64,000 bases of DNA from Acanthosepion pharaonis (Eukaryota; Mollusca; Cephalopoda; Sepiida; Sepiidae). Below, piece after piece: positions 1-12,346 of the stretch (its first letter is position 1; every line of letters starts with the position of its first letter). The position numbers were made by a program, and so were the translations under genes. The notes under the pieces are model-generated. The model saw nothing but the letters and a program-made list of their open reading frames with translations, was not told where the DNA came from and ran no database searches. The stretch is taken from the NCBI GenBank assembly GCA_903632075.3, contig CAHIKZ030004732.1, positions 124,001 to 188,000 on the forward strand, read 5' to 3'.

Positions 1-469
1 TTGTTCCATGTTCCATGCCTCTTCTGGATGTCTCAGTCATCTCCTTTTAACTCAACTCTCTAACTACTGCTATAGCCAGCTCTTTGGGTCAAGTCACTGG
101 GACTTATAAACTTAATGTCTCAGTAATCATTTTTTACCAGAGCTCATAGAGCTGGGACCATTTTAATAGAGAATTTTACTAATGATTGGATTGATCTCAT
201 AAAGAATTATGTGATGGCATAAACTAAAATAACAGTCATCTTGATACAGTCTGACCTCTGGGTAAAAGGCAAGCAAGTTCCATCAAATTCTTTATATATG
301 CACTAATCCCCATAGATGATTGAGGGCATATTTAATTTAAAATTATTATTATCTAGTCTGGCATTATTAATATTATTTGTTCCTATGGTAACCTAATGGC
401 TGAGGATTCTGTGGTGAAAAGTAGAAAAATATTCATTCACATCTGTTTAAGATGATTGCTTATGCAAAT
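1..469. other. Unassigned AT-rich flank
   Basis: No open frame of note, no tandem repeat and no recognisable transposon motif was seen in this stretch. It may be unique intergenic or intronic sequence. Confidence 0.4.
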
Positions 470-479
470 TAATTGGAAG

Positions 480-1075
480 ACAAGAGACAAAAAATGAAAG
501 GGAATGTGGAAAAGAAGAAGAGGGTGAAGAAGAATGAGTTGGAGAAGGATCAGATAAAGAAAAAGAGGAAAAGATTAAAAAGAAAGAGAATTGCATGCTA
601 GGCATGAACAACAAGAAGATAAAGAAGAAAAGTAACAGATAATAGAAAAGAAAAAATCGAATGAGGAAAGGTAAAAAGGAAAAAAAAAAAGGATTAAATC
701 TTAGTTAGGAAGAGTAAAAAGATAAAGAAGAATGAAAAAGAGGAAAAGAATAAAAGAAAAACAAAAGTGAATAACACATTAGGTATGAAAAAAATGAAGG
801 CAAAGAAAAGAGAAGAATGGATAATAAAAGGAAAGAAAAAAAAAAGAAAATTTAAATGAAAACAAAAAGAGAGTTGCATGCTAGGCATGAACAATAAGAT
901 AAAAAAGAAAAGAAGGAAAGAACAAATAATAAAAAGAAAGAAATATGAAAAAGAGGAAAAGATTAAAGGAAAAAGAAAGAGAATCATACAAGGTATGAAT
1001 GAAAAGAAGATAAAAAGAAGAGAAGAAAGGTTAAAAAATGAAAAAAGAAGGAAAAAATTTGAATAAAAAAAGAAA
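480..1075. repeat. Degenerate purine-rich minisatellite
   Basis: The plus strand is almost only A and G. Inside it a short marker recurs in variant form: GCATGCTAGGCATGAACAA near 593 and 876, ACATTAGGTATGAA near 776 and ATACAAGGTATGAATGAA near 985. Each is followed by an AAGATAAAGAAGAAAAG-like run. The last three markers are about 100 to 110 bp apart, which suggests roughly 100-bp units that have decayed. Open frames on both strands here (lysine/glutamate-rich on plus, phenylalanine-rich on minus) are by-products of the base composition and not genes. Confidence 0.55.
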
Positions 1076-1684
1076 ACTGAAATTTAACATATCAATTTAT
1101 TTCATATTAAAGAAAATGATTGCACATTTCTTCTAATTACAATGCCATCAATTTTAATGAAAACAAAATTGAGATAAAACAGGGGAATTGGATTTCCATT
1201 TGTGATTGATTGTAACATTAAATTCACTGCATTTCAAATTGCTTATTGTCAATATCTGATTACTGACAAGAAAAATATTGACACTGGATGCACTTTAATC
1301 AAAAAGGATTTTCATGTTCAATTTAGGAATTGTTTTTCTTTTTTATTTTTCTTTATATCAATTTGTTTATTTTAGGCAATATACATAATGTGAAGTGGGC
1401 TTTTCTCCTGCTACGGGTTGATAGAATAGAACTGGAAGAAAGCAGGAGTATTTTGGATTTTACAGATAATAGACACATCTCATGTTGGATTGAAACATTT
1501 GAAATTCTGGGATGGAGCAATTATATTGTCTGCCAATTTATCAAATGAATATATACATCTTTGTTGTTTTTATCATAATATATCAGCCAACATAATATAT
1601 GGCCTTTCTCATATCACTGGAACATACAGTATTTCTAGTGTCATTTAATCATTTTTCTTTTCTGTTTTACAGAAGAAATTCACA
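1076..1684. other. Unassigned spacer left of the satellite
   Basis: AT-rich sequence without a recognised element. A long pyrimidine run ending in TTTTACAG lies at about 1652-1673, directly before the first satellite monomer. It resembles a 3' splice site, but no exon follows. Confidence 0.35.
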
Positions 1685-2118
1685 GTATTTTGATCACATT
1701 GTGTCTAAAGAGCCAAATGAGTGAGAGGGGCATAATAAGCAAGTGGGTATTTGTAATGAAATTTCTCTATATTTTTATGACATTGCGTCTAAAGAGCCAA
1801 ATGTGTCTGATGTTCATAAGCAAGTGGGTATTTGTAATGAAACTTTCTCTATATTTTTATGACATTGCGTCTAAACAGCCAAATGAGTCTGATGGTCATA
1901 ATAAGCAAGTGGGTATTTGTAATGAAATTTCTCTATATTTTTATCACATTGTGTCTAAAGAGACAAATGAGTCTGATGTTCATAATAAGGAAGTGGGTAT
2001 TTGTAATGAAACTTTCTCTATATTTTTATCACATTGCGTCTAAACAGCCAAATGAGTCTGATGTTCATAATAAGCAAGTGGGTATTTGTAATGAAACATT
2101 CTCTATATTTTTATCACA

Positions 2119-3815
2119 TTGGGTCTAAACAGCCAAATGAGTCTGATGGTCATAATAAGCAAGTGGGTATTTGTAATGAAACTTTCTCTATATTTTTATC
2201 ACATTGCGTCTAAACAGCCAAATGAGTCTGATGGTCATAATAAGCAAGTGGGTATTTGTAATGAAATTTCTCTATATTTTTATCACATTGTGTCTAAAGA
2301 GACAAATGAGTCTGATGTTCATAATAAGGAAGTGGGTATTTGTAATGAAACTTTCTCTATATTTTTACCACATTGCGTCTAAAGAGACAAATGAGTCTGA
2401 TGGTCATAATAAGCAAGTGGTTATTTGTAATGAAATTTCTCTATATTTTTATCACATTGTGTCTAAAGAGACAAATGAGTCTGATGGTCATAATAAGGAA
2501 GCGGGTATTTGTAATGAAACTTTCTCTATATTTTTATCACATTGCGTCTAAAGAGACAAATGAGTCCGATGTTCATAATAAGCAAGTGGGTATTTGTAAT
2601 TAAACATTCTATATTTTTATCACATTGGGTCTAAACAGCCAAATGAGTCTGATGGTCATAATAAGGAAGTGGGTATTTGTAATGAAACTTTCTCTATATT
2701 TTTATCACATTGCGTCTAAACAGCCAAATGAGTCTGATGTTCATAATAAGCAAGTGGGTATTTGTAATGAAACATTCTCTATATTTTTATCACATTGGGT
2801 CTAAAACAGCCAAATGAGTCTGATGGTCATAATAAGCAAGTGGTTATTTGTAATGAAACTTTCTCTATATTTTTATCACATTGTGTCTAAAGAGACAAAT
2901 GAGTCTGATGGTCATAATAAGGAAGCGGGTATTTGTAATGAAACTTTCTCTATATTTTTATCACATTGCGTCTAAAGAGCCAAATGAGTCTGATGTTCAT
3001 AATAAGCAAGTGGGTATTTGTAATGAAACTTTCTCTATATTTTTATCACATTGCGTCTAAAGAGACAAATGAGTCCGATGTTCATAATAAGCAAGTGGGT
3101 ATTTGTAATGAAAGTTTCTCTATATTTTTATCACATTGCGTCTAAAGAGCCAAATGAGTCTGATGTTCATAATAAGCAAGTGGGTATTTGTAATGAAACT
3201 TTCTCTATATTTTTACCACATTGCGTCTAAAGAGACAAATGAGTCTGATGGTCATAATAAGCAAGTGGTTATTTGTAATGACACTTTCTCTATATTTTTA
3301 TCACATTGCGTCTAAACAGCCAAATGAGTGTGATGGTCATAATAAGCAAGTGGGTATTTGTAATGAAACTTTCTCTATATTTTTATCAGATTGCGTCTAA
3401 ACAGCCAAATGAGTGTGATGGGCATAATAAGCAAGTGGGTATTTGTAATGACACTTTCTCTATATTTTTATCACATTGCGTCTAAACAGCCAAATGAGTG
3501 TGATGGGCATAATAAGCAAGTGGGTATTTGTAATGAAAGTTTCTCTATATTTTTATCACATTGCGTCTAAAGAGACAAATGAGTCTGATGTTCATAATAA
3601 GCAAGTGGGTATTTGTAATGATACTTTCCCTATATTTTTATCACATTGCGTCTAAACAGCCAAATGAGTCTGATGGTCATAATAAGGAAGTGGGTATTTG
3701 TAATGAAACTTTCTCTATATTTTTATCACATTGCGTCTAAACAGCCAAATGAGTCTGATGGTCATAATAAGGAAGTGGGTATTTGTAATGAAACTTTCTC
3801 TATATTTTTATCACA
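2119..3815. repeat. Satellite higher-order repeat, copy 1 (20 monomers)
   Basis: The order of monomer subtypes from here to 3815 is repeated in the next 1.7 kb at an offset of 1696 to 1697 bp. Matching landmarks are the GAAATTT monomer at 2204 and 3901, and the TGAGTGTGATGGTCAT monomer at 3301 and 4997. The length equals 20 monomers less three bases, in keeping with three 84-bp variants. Confidence 0.8.
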
Positions 3816-5511
3816 TTGCGTCTAAACAGCCAAATGAGTGTGATGGTCATAATAAGCAAGTGGGTATTTGTAATGAAACTTTCTCTATATTTTTATCACA
3901 TTGCGTCTAAACAGCCAAATGAGTCTGATGGTCATAATAAGCAAGTGGGTATTTGTAATGAAATTTCTCTATATTTTTATCACATTGTGTCTAAAGAGAC
4001 AAATGAGTCTGATGTTCATAATAAGGAAGTGGGTATTTGTAATGAAACTTTTCTATATTTTTACCACATTGCGTCTAAAGAGACAAATGAGTCTGATGGT
4101 CATAATAAGCAAGTGGTTATTTGTAATGAAATTTCTCTATATTTTTATCACATTGTGTCTAAAGAGACAAATGAGTCTGATGGTCATAATAAGGAAGCGG
4201 GTATTTGTAATGAAACTTTCTCTATATTTTTATCACATTGCGTCTAAAGAGACAAATGAGTCCGATGTTCATAATAAGCAAGTGGGTATTTGTAATGAAA
4301 CATTCTATATTTTTATCACATTGGGTCTAAACAGCCAAATGAGTCTGATGGTCATAATAAGGAAGTGGGTATTTGTAATGAAACTTTCTCTATATTTTTA
4401 TCACATTGCGTCTAAACAGCCAAATGAGTCTGATGTTCATAATAAGCAAGTGGGTATTTGTAATGAAACATTCTCTATATTTTTATCACATTGGGTCTAA
4501 ACAGCCAAATGAGTCTGATGGTCATAATAAGCAAGTGGTTATTTGTAATGAAACTTTCTCTATATTTTTATCACATTGTGTCTAAAGAGACAAATGAGTC
4601 TGATGGTCATAATAAGGAAGCGGGTATTTGTAATGAAACTTTCTCTATATTTTTATCACATTGCGTCTAAAGAGCCAAATGAGTCTGATGTTCATAATAA
4701 GCAAGTGGGTATTTGTAATGAAACTTTCTATATATTTTTATCACATTGCGCCTAAAGAGACAAATGAGTCCGATGTTCATAATAAGCAAGTGGGTATTTG
4801 TATGAAAGTTTTCTCTATATTTTTATCACATTAAGGCCTAAAGAGCCAAATGAGTCTGATGTTCATAATAAGCAAGTGGGTATTTGTAATGAAACTTTCT
4901 CTATATTTTTACCACATTGCGTCTAAAGAGACAAATGAGTCTGATGGTCATAATAAGCAAGTGGTTATTTGTAATGACACTTTCTCTATATTTTTATCAC
5001 ATTGCGTCTAAACAGCCAAATGAGTGTGATGGTCATAATAAGCAAGTGGGTATTTGTAATGAAACTTTCTCTATATTTTTATCAGATTGCGTCTAAACAG
5101 CCAAATGAGTGTGATGGGCATAATAAGCAAGTGGGTATTTGTAATGACACTTTCTCTATATTTTTATCACATTGCGTCTAAACAGCCAAATGAGTGTGAT
5201 GGGCATAATAAGCAAGTGGGTATTTGTAATGAAAGTTTCTCTATATTTTTATCACATTGCGTCTAAAGAGACAAATGAGTCTGATGTTCATAATAAGCAA
5301 GTGGGTATTTGTAATGATACTTTCCTATATTTTTATCACATTAGTCTAAACAGCCAAATGAGTCTGATGGTCATAATAAGGAAGTGGGTATTTGTAATGA
5401 AACTTTCTCTATATTTTTATCACATTGCGTCTAAACAGCCAAATGAGTCTGATGGTCATAATAAGGAAGTGGGTATTTGTAATGAAACTTTCTCTATATT
5501 TTTATCACATT
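3816..5511. repeat. Satellite higher-order repeat, copy 2 (20 monomers)
   Basis: Second copy of the 1.7-kb block, directly adjoining the first. It differs by scattered single-base changes and small indels: a shortened TTTTCTATATTTT near 4050, TATGAAAGTTTTC near 4802, ATTAAGGCCTAAAG near 4830 and CACATTAGTCTAAAC near 5338. Past 5511 the subtype order no longer matches. Confidence 0.8.
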
Positions 5512-6779
5512 GCGTCTAAACAGCCAAATGAGTCTGATGGGCATAATAAGCAAGTGGGTATTTGTAATGAAACTTTCTCTATATTTTTATCACATTGCGT
5601 CTAAAGAGTCAAATGTATCTGATGGTCATAATAAACAACTGGGTATTTGTAATGAATCATTCTCTGTATTTTATCACATTGTGTCTCAAGAATCAAATGA
5701 GTCGGATGTTCATAATAAGCAAGTGGGTATTTGTAATGATACTTTCCCTATATTTTTATCACATTGCATCTAAACAGCCAAATGAGTCTGATGGTCATAA
5801 TAAGCAAGTGGGTATTTGTAATGAAACTTTCTCTATATTTTTATCACCTTGAATCTAAATAGCCAAAGGACTCTGATGGGCATAAAAAGCAAGTGGGTAT
5901 TTGTAATGAAACTTTCTCTATATTTTATCACATTGCATCTAAAGTGCCAAATGAGTGTGATGGGCATAATAAGCAAGTGGGTATTTGTAATGAATCTTTC
6001 TCTATATTTTTATGACATTGCGTCTAAAGAGCCAAATGTGTCTGATGTTCATAAGCAAGTGGGTATTTGTAATGAAACTTTCTCTATATTTTTATGACTT
6101 TGCGTCTAAAGAGACAAATGAATCTAATGTTCATAAGCAAGTGGGTATTTGTAATGAAACTTTCTCTATATTTTTATGACATTGCGTCTAAAGAGCCAAA
6201 TGTGTCTGATGTTAATAATAAGCAAGTAGGTATTTGTAATGAAACTTTCTCTATATTTTTATCACATTGCGTCTAAAGAGTCAAATGAATCTGATGGGCA
6301 TAATAAACAACTCGTTATTTGTAATGAAACTTTCTCTATATTTTTATCACATTGCGTCTAAAGAGCCAAATGAGTCTGATGTTCATAATAAGCAAGTGGG
6401 TATTTGTAATGAAACTTTCTCTATATTTTTATCACATTGCGGCTAAAGAGCCAAATGAGTCTGATGTTCATAATAAGGAAGTTGGTATTTGTAATGAAAG
6501 TTTCTCTATATTTTTATCACATTGCGTCTAAAGAGACAAATGAGTCTGATGTTCATAATAAGCAAGTGGGTATTTGTAATGATACTTTCCCTATATTTTT
6601 ATCACATTGTGTCTAAACAGCCAAATGAGTCTGATGGTCATAATAAGCAAGTGGGTATTTGTAATGTCACTTTCTCTATATTTTTTTGACATTGCGTCTC
6701 AAGAGACAAATGAATCTGATGTTCATAATAAGCAAGTGGTTATTTGTAATGAAACTTTCTCTATATTTTATCACATTGC

Positions 6780-7210
6780 GTCTAAATAGCCAAAGGACTC
6801 TGATGGGCATAAAAAGGAAGTGTGTATTTGTAATGAAACTTTCTCTATATTTTTATCACATTGCGTCTAAAGAGGCAAATGAGTGTGATGGGCATAATAA
6901 GCAAGTGGGTATTTGTAATGAAACTTTCTCTATATTTTTATCACATTGCATCTAAATAGCCAAAGGACTCTGATGGGTATAAAAAGGAAGTGGGTATTTG
7001 TAATGAAACTTTCTCTATATTTTTATCACATTGCGTCTAAAGAGGCAAATGAGTGTGATGGTCATAATAAGCAAGTGGGTATTTGTAATGAAACTTTCTC
7101 TATATTTTTATCACCTTGCATCTAAATAGCCAAATGAATCTGATGGGCATAAAAAGCAAGTGGGTATTTGTAATGAAACTTTCTCTATATTTTTATCACC
7201 TTGCATCTAA
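6780..7210. repeat. Dimeric 170-bp sub-array inside the satellite
   Basis: Two monomer subtypes alternate. One carries ATAGCCAAAGGACTCTGATG with CATAAAAAG; the other carries AGAGGCAAATGAGTGTGATG with CATAATAAGC. This gives a local 170-bp period. The same pair reappears at about 8895-9060. Confidence 0.65.
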
Positions 7211-8720
7211 ATAGCCAAAGGACTCTGATGGGCATAATAAGCAAGTGGGTATTTGTAATGATACTTTTCTATATTTTTATCACATTGCTTCTAAAGAGGC
7301 AAATGAGTCTGATGGACATAATAAGCAAGTGGGTATTTGTAATGAAATTTTCTCCATATTTTTATCACATTGCGTCTAAAGAGCCAAATGAGTGTGATGG
7401 GCATAATAAGCAAGTGGGTATTTGTCATGAAACGTTCTCTATATTTTTATGACTTTGCGTCTAAAGAGACAAATGAATCTGATGTTCATAAGCAAGTGGG
7501 TATTTGTAATGAAACTTTCTCTATATTTTTATCACATTGCGTCTAAATAGCCAAATGAGTCTGATGGTCATAATAAACAACTGGTTGTTTGTAATGAAAC
7601 TTTCTCTATATTTTTATCACATTGCGTCTAAACAGCCAATTGAGTCTGATGGCCATAATAAGCAAGTGGGTATTTGTAATGAAACTTTCTCTATATATTT
7701 ATCACATTGCGTCTAAAGAATCAAATGAGTCTTATGTTCATAATAAGCAAGTGGGTATTTGTAATGAAACTTTCTCCATATTTTTATCACATTGCCTCTA
7801 AAGAGCCAAATGAGTGTGATGGGCATAATAAGCAAGTGGGTATTTGTAATGTCACTTTCTCTATATTTTTATGACATTGCGTCTAAAGAGCCAAATGTGT
7901 CTGATGTTAATAATAAGCAAGTGGGTAATTGTAATGACACTTTCTCTATATTTTTATCACATTGCGTCTAAAGAATCAAATCAGTCTGATGTTCGTAATA
8001 AGCAAGTGGATATTTGTAATGAAACTTTCTCTCTATTCTTTCACCTTGTGTCTAAATAGACAAATGAGTTTGATGGTCATAATAAACAACTCATTATTTG
8101 TAACGAAACTCTCTCTATATTTTTATAACCTTATGTCTAAAGAGCCAAATGAGTGTGATGGGCATAATAAGCAAGTGTGTATTTGTTATGAAACTTTCTC
8201 TATATTTTTATCACCTTGTGTCTAAATAGCCAAATGAGTCTGATGGTCATAATAAACAACTGCGTATTTGTAATGTCACTTTCTCTATATTTTTATGACA
8301 TTGCGTCTAAAGAGCCAAATGTGTCTGATCTTCGTAATAAGCAAGTGGGTATTTGTAATGAAACTTTCTCTATATTTTTATCACATTGCGTCTAAAGAGT
8401 CAAATGAATCTTATGGGAATAATAAGCAAGTGGGTATTTGTAATGAAACTTTCTCTATATTTTTATCACATTGCATATAAAGAATCAAATCAGTCTGATG
8501 TTCATAATAAGCAAGTGGTAATTTGTAATGAAACTTTCTCTCTATTTTTATCACCTTGTGTCTAAATAGCCAAATGAGTGTGATGGTCATAATAAACAAC
8601 TGGTTATTTGTAATGAAACTCTCTCTATATTTTTATCACCTTATGTCTAAAGAGCCAAAAGAGTCTGATGGGCATAATAAGCAAGTGGGTATTTGTAATG
8701 AAACTTTCTCTATATTTTTA

Positions 8721-9285
8721 TCACCTTGCGTCTAAATAGCCAAATGAGTCTGATGGTCATAATAAACAACTGCGTATTTGTAATGAAAATTTCTCTATAT
8801 TTTTATCACATTGCGTCTAAAGAGCCAAATGAGTGTGTTGGGCATAATAAGCAAGTGGGTATTTGTAATGAAACTTTCTCTATATTTTTATCACCTTGCA
8901 TCTAAATAGCCAAAGGACTCTGATGGGCATAAAAAGGAAGTGGGTATTTGTAATGAAACTTTCTCTATATTTTTATCACATTGCGTCTAAAGAGGCAAAT
9001 GAGTGTGATGGGCATAATAAGCAAGTGGGTATTTGTAATGAAACTTTCTCTATATTTTTATCACCTTGCATCTAAATAGCCAAATGAATCTGATGGGCAT
9101 AAAAAGCAAGTGGGTATTTGTAATGAAACTTTCTCTATCTTTTTATCACCTTGCGTCTAAATAGCCAAATGAGTCTGATGGTCATAATAAACAACTGCGT
9201 ATTTGTAATGAAAATTTCTCTATATTTTTATCACATTGCGTCTAAAGAGCCAAATGAGTGTGTTGGGCATAATAAGCAAGTGCGT
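8721..9285. repeat. Short-range duplication with a 425-bp step in the satellite
   Basis: The pair of monomers with AACAACTGCGTATTTG and GAGTGTGTTGGGCATAATAA occurs from about 8721 and again from about 9146, an offset of exactly five monomers (425 bp). The shared private variants point to a local duplication. Confidence 0.6.
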
Positions 9286-10394
9286 ATTTGTAATGAAATT
9301 TCTCTATATTTTTATCAAATTGCGTCTAAAGAGCCAAATGTGTCTGATGTTCATAATAAGCAAGTGGGTATCTGTAATGAAACTTTCTCTATATTTTTAT
9401 TACATTGCGTCTAAAGAGTCAAATGAATCTTATGGGGATAATAAGCAAGTGGTTATTGGTAATGAAACTTTCTCTATATTTTTATCACCTTGTGTCTAAA
9501 TAGCCAAATGAGTCTGATGGCCATAATAAACAACTGGTTATTTGTAATGAAACTCTCTCTATATTTTTTATCACCTTATGTCTAAAGAGCCAAATGAGTC
9601 TGATGTTCATAATAAGCAAGTGGGTATTTGTAATGTCACTTTCTCTATATTTTTATCACCTTGCATCTAAATAGCCAAATGAGTCTGATGGTCATAATAA
9701 ACAACTGGTTATTTGTAATGAAACTTTCTCTATATTTTTATCACCTTGCGTCTAAACAGCCAAATGAGTCTGATGGTCATAATAAGCAAGTGGGTATTTG
9801 TAATGAAACTTTCTCTATATTTTTATCACCTTGCGTCTAAACAGCCAAATGAGTCTGATGTTCATAATAAGCCAGTGGGTATTTGTAATGAAACTTTCTC
9901 TATATTTTTATCACCTTGCTTCTAAATAGCCAAATGAATCTGATGGTCATAATAAACAACTGGTTGTTTGTAATGAAACTTTCTCTATATTTTTATCACC
10001 TTGCATCTAAAGAGTCTGATGGTCATAATAAACAACTGGGTATTTGTAATGAAACTTTCTCTATATTTTTATCACATTGTGTCTTAAGAACCAAATGAGT
10101 CTAATGGGCATAATAAGCAAGTGGTTATTTGTAATGACACTTTCTCTATATTTTTATCACCTTGCGTCTAAATAGCCACATGAGTCTGATGTTCATAATA
10201 AGCAAGTGGTTATTTGTAATGTCACTCTCTCTATATTTTTATCACATTGCGTCTAAAGAGCCAAATGAATCTGATGTTCATAATAAGCAAGTGGGTATTT
10301 GTAATGAAACTTTCTCTATATTTTTATGACATTGAGCATAAAGTACAACAACAAGCAACATTAAAAGTAAGCTGGGTATCTCAACTTTGGGGCA

Positions 10395-10510
10395 TGGCTA
10401 ATGAGGTAGTCTAGTTGACAATTACTATTGAGTGGAAAAGTTGAGATTCACTGCATGCTCCATACTTGTGACCTTTTACCAAACTAAACTAAACTAAACT
10501 TAGTGAATGA
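10395..10510 (+). repeat. Interspersed repeat fragment (family X), copy 1
   Basis: The segment TTCACTGCATGCTCCATACT followed by TGTGACC, ACTAAAC repeats and TTAGTGAATGAC resembles 44845-44915, which has TTCACTGAGTGCTCCATACT, TGCAACC and TTAGTGATTCAT. It is probably an old SINE or LINE tail. A short ACTAA-type run lies at 10479-10501. Confidence 0.4.
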
Positions 10511-11512
10511 CATCCCTAAACGCATGGTTTACAAGTGGCCATTTATTCTGTATTATCAAAATAATAACAAATAAAATTTTTAATTGATCCATTGATGCAA
10601 AATTCTTATTATTAGGGAAATCTTAACAGTGTTTCAGCTCTTCATTATTTGTGCAATTATTCAACAGCAAAATGAATTCCACCTAAATCATTGCTTATCA
10701 TTTTAACATCCATCTTTATTTTCTTGTTTGTTAAAGAAAATAAAGTGTCATTTTTGGACAAGATAATCAGTACTAAAAATAGATTTATTAGGAGAAACAA
10801 AAAAAGGAAAATAATTGTTGGATCCAGAACAACTTTCAATATTTCACAGAAACAGAATCTATTATATGCTTTATTATTCCTGAAGAAACATTGTTCATTA
10901 ACAACCAAGTTGAGCCTGATTGTCCAATAATAAAGCCTCTAATAATGATAATTCCACATGTTAAAATCCCAACATAAACAAAGCCTGCTAAGGGAAAATC
11001 TTTGGAGGAATTGAAAAATTTATTTCAAATTACTGGTAATCAAACAAACTGAAACCATGCAATGCTACAATGAATGATTAGCTTAATTGAATGAGATACA
11101 TTTAAACAGAAATGACCCTTTTTTCGTCAAATAAATTGACCAATGATATTACACAATGTCTAGATCCATTACCTTTTTGCAAATGTGGTGCAGAAAGCAA
11201 TCATTTATCAGGAACAGTATGTTCTTCCCAATGTAGCATATTTTCCAAACCTATCACCTAGGTATAATCACTTGTTTCATTTTCCTTGTCTAGATAGTAG
11301 TTCCAACAAGATGAAGAATTAAAAAATTTCCTCAAAGAGTTCACTGAATTAAAACTGGAATCAGTCTTTTATGAGAAAATACACACTTTAACTGAAAGGT
11401 GTTGTAAGATCCTCAGAATATTTGGGTAACTGCTTCAATGACTGTAACAATAATGATATGAATTTATATAAATAAAAGATTTTGTTCAAAATATTTTAGA
11501 AACTTGCAAGTA

Positions 11513-11514
<2 letters not shown>
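10511..11514. other. Unassigned AT-rich stretch
   Basis: Two overlapping frames of 79 to 83 codons occur near 10657-10930, on opposite strands. They have no recognisable motif and look accidental. No transposon signature was found. Confidence 0.35.

Positions 11515-11547
<33 letters not shown>
11515..11547. repeat. (TA)n microsatellite
   Basis: Pure TA tract. It lies directly against the 3' end of the Penelope fragment on its right. Confidence 0.95.
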
Positions 11548-11548
<1 letters not shown>

Positions 11549-11765
11549 AAAAACAGACCACTTTAAGGCTCCACTGTAATAGTTTATTTCACCAGAGATC
11601 TTTTAAAGTACCCTGGATCTTCAGACATCACTTTCAAAAGGTGAAACGAAAAATGAAAATTTACACTTTTGACAGGTAGTATTAAGTTTATGTAATTTAA
11701 CAGTGAATGTAATGAGGAGTGGTGTGAGAGATATGGTTGAGTTTAGAGAGGGTTTATTTTAAATT
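11548..11765 (-). mobile_element. Penelope-like element, 3' end only
   Basis: This short segment matches the 3' end of the larger Penelope-like element at 15055-15300. Both read, on plus, CAGACCAC, TTTCACC, CTGGATC, TCAGAC, AAAATGAAAA and a short CACTT/CACG run, in the same order. On the minus strand it would be the last 200 bp of a 5'-truncated insertion, ending on the (TA)n tract. The coding part is absent. The assignment to Penelope depends on the link between 15055-15300 and the reverse transcriptase further right. Confidence 0.5.
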
Positions 11766-11854
11766 TCTTTCTATCATACTTAATATTGAGGAAGGAGGGG
11801 GTAAGGATCAGACATTGACCTATTTAATTGGTCAACTCAACAGAAATGATATGT

Positions 11855-11910
11855 TGAAAGGGAAGGAGAGAAAAGAGAAAAAGAAAAAAAGAGAAAAAAG
11901 GGTTAAGTAA
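11855..11910. repeat. Purine-rich low-complexity tract
   Basis: A run of G and A (GGGAAGGAGAGAAAAG and similar) with no further structure. Confidence 0.6.
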
Positions 11911-11993
11911 AGAGAAAGGAGTTGTATTTAGGGTTTACAGAGGAAGAACAGGGGTGGTATAGTTTTAGCAATTTAGGTAAAAAACAGAATTTA

Positions 11994-11997
<4 letters not shown>

Positions 11998-12034
<37 letters not shown>
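11998..12034. repeat. (TA)n microsatellite
   Basis: Pure TA tract between the purine-rich run and the truncated SINE. Confidence 0.95.
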
Positions 12035-12037
<3 letters not shown>

Positions 12038-12064
12038 CACTATTTAATGAATTTATTTATTTAA

Positions 12065-12346
12065 TTCCTTTTAGTAGCTCAATTCTCCAAGTTTTAGTTC
12101 CCACTGTTGTGGCCACAACTCTGGATGATACTGTTCAGAAGCCATTGATGGTTGTGCTAATATAAAATTATAAGTCATCATGACTGAAGGTTTGAGCTTA
12201 CTGGCATCATTCAAACCGATGTGTTTGACAGATTATGCCCTCTCTCCATAAAACTGTAACTAAGGCCAATTTGATATTCAGTTGCTGTGTAAACAATAGG
12301 TGAGTTTTTTAGCAAACGGGTGTTCTCTGAAAAAAGAGTAGCCAGT

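Larger units (their letters stand above)
1685..10335. repeat. 85-bp satellite array, about 100 monomers
   Basis: A head-to-tail array of an 85-bp unit fills 8.6 kb without interruption. A typical monomer reads CACATTGCGTCTAAACAGCC, AAATGAGTCTGATGGTCATA, ATAAGCAAGTGGGTATTTGT, AATGAAACTTTCTCTATATT, TTTAT. Variant positions define subtypes: ACAGCC, AGAGCC, AGAGAC, AGAGGC or ATAGCC after TCTAA; GGTCAT, GTTCAT or GGGCAT; AAGCAAG, AAGGAAG or AAACAAC. Some units are 84 bp (GAAATTTCTC) and some 82 bp (CATAAGCAAG). Because 85 is not a multiple of three, and every frame meets the TCTAA stop, the many 60 to 199 residue frames here are by-products. The array begins after TTTTACAG at 1673 and ends at GACATTGAGCATAAAG near 10340. 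Left-hand monomers are more uniform than right-hand ones. Confidence 0.95.

Noticed and set aside
694..1066. Phe-rich minus frame and Lys-rich plus frame
   Set aside because: Both come from the purine-only tract.
2119..5511. CRISPR-like array
   Set aside because: There are no unique spacers between repeats; it is a continuous head-to-tail satellite in an animal genome.
1690..10098. Many long open frames (up to 199 residues) in the satellite
   Set aside because: They repeat the same three translations in rotating frames, as expected from an 85-bp unit lacking stops over long spans. Variants and indels do not respect any frame.
1685..10335. Possible origin of the satellite from an 84-bp C2H2 zinc-finger repeat
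   Set aside because: One frame gives GICNETFS, which recalls CxxCGKxFS, and 85 is close to 84. But the first Cys, the His spacing and the TGEKP linker do not fit, and the unit is not in frame.
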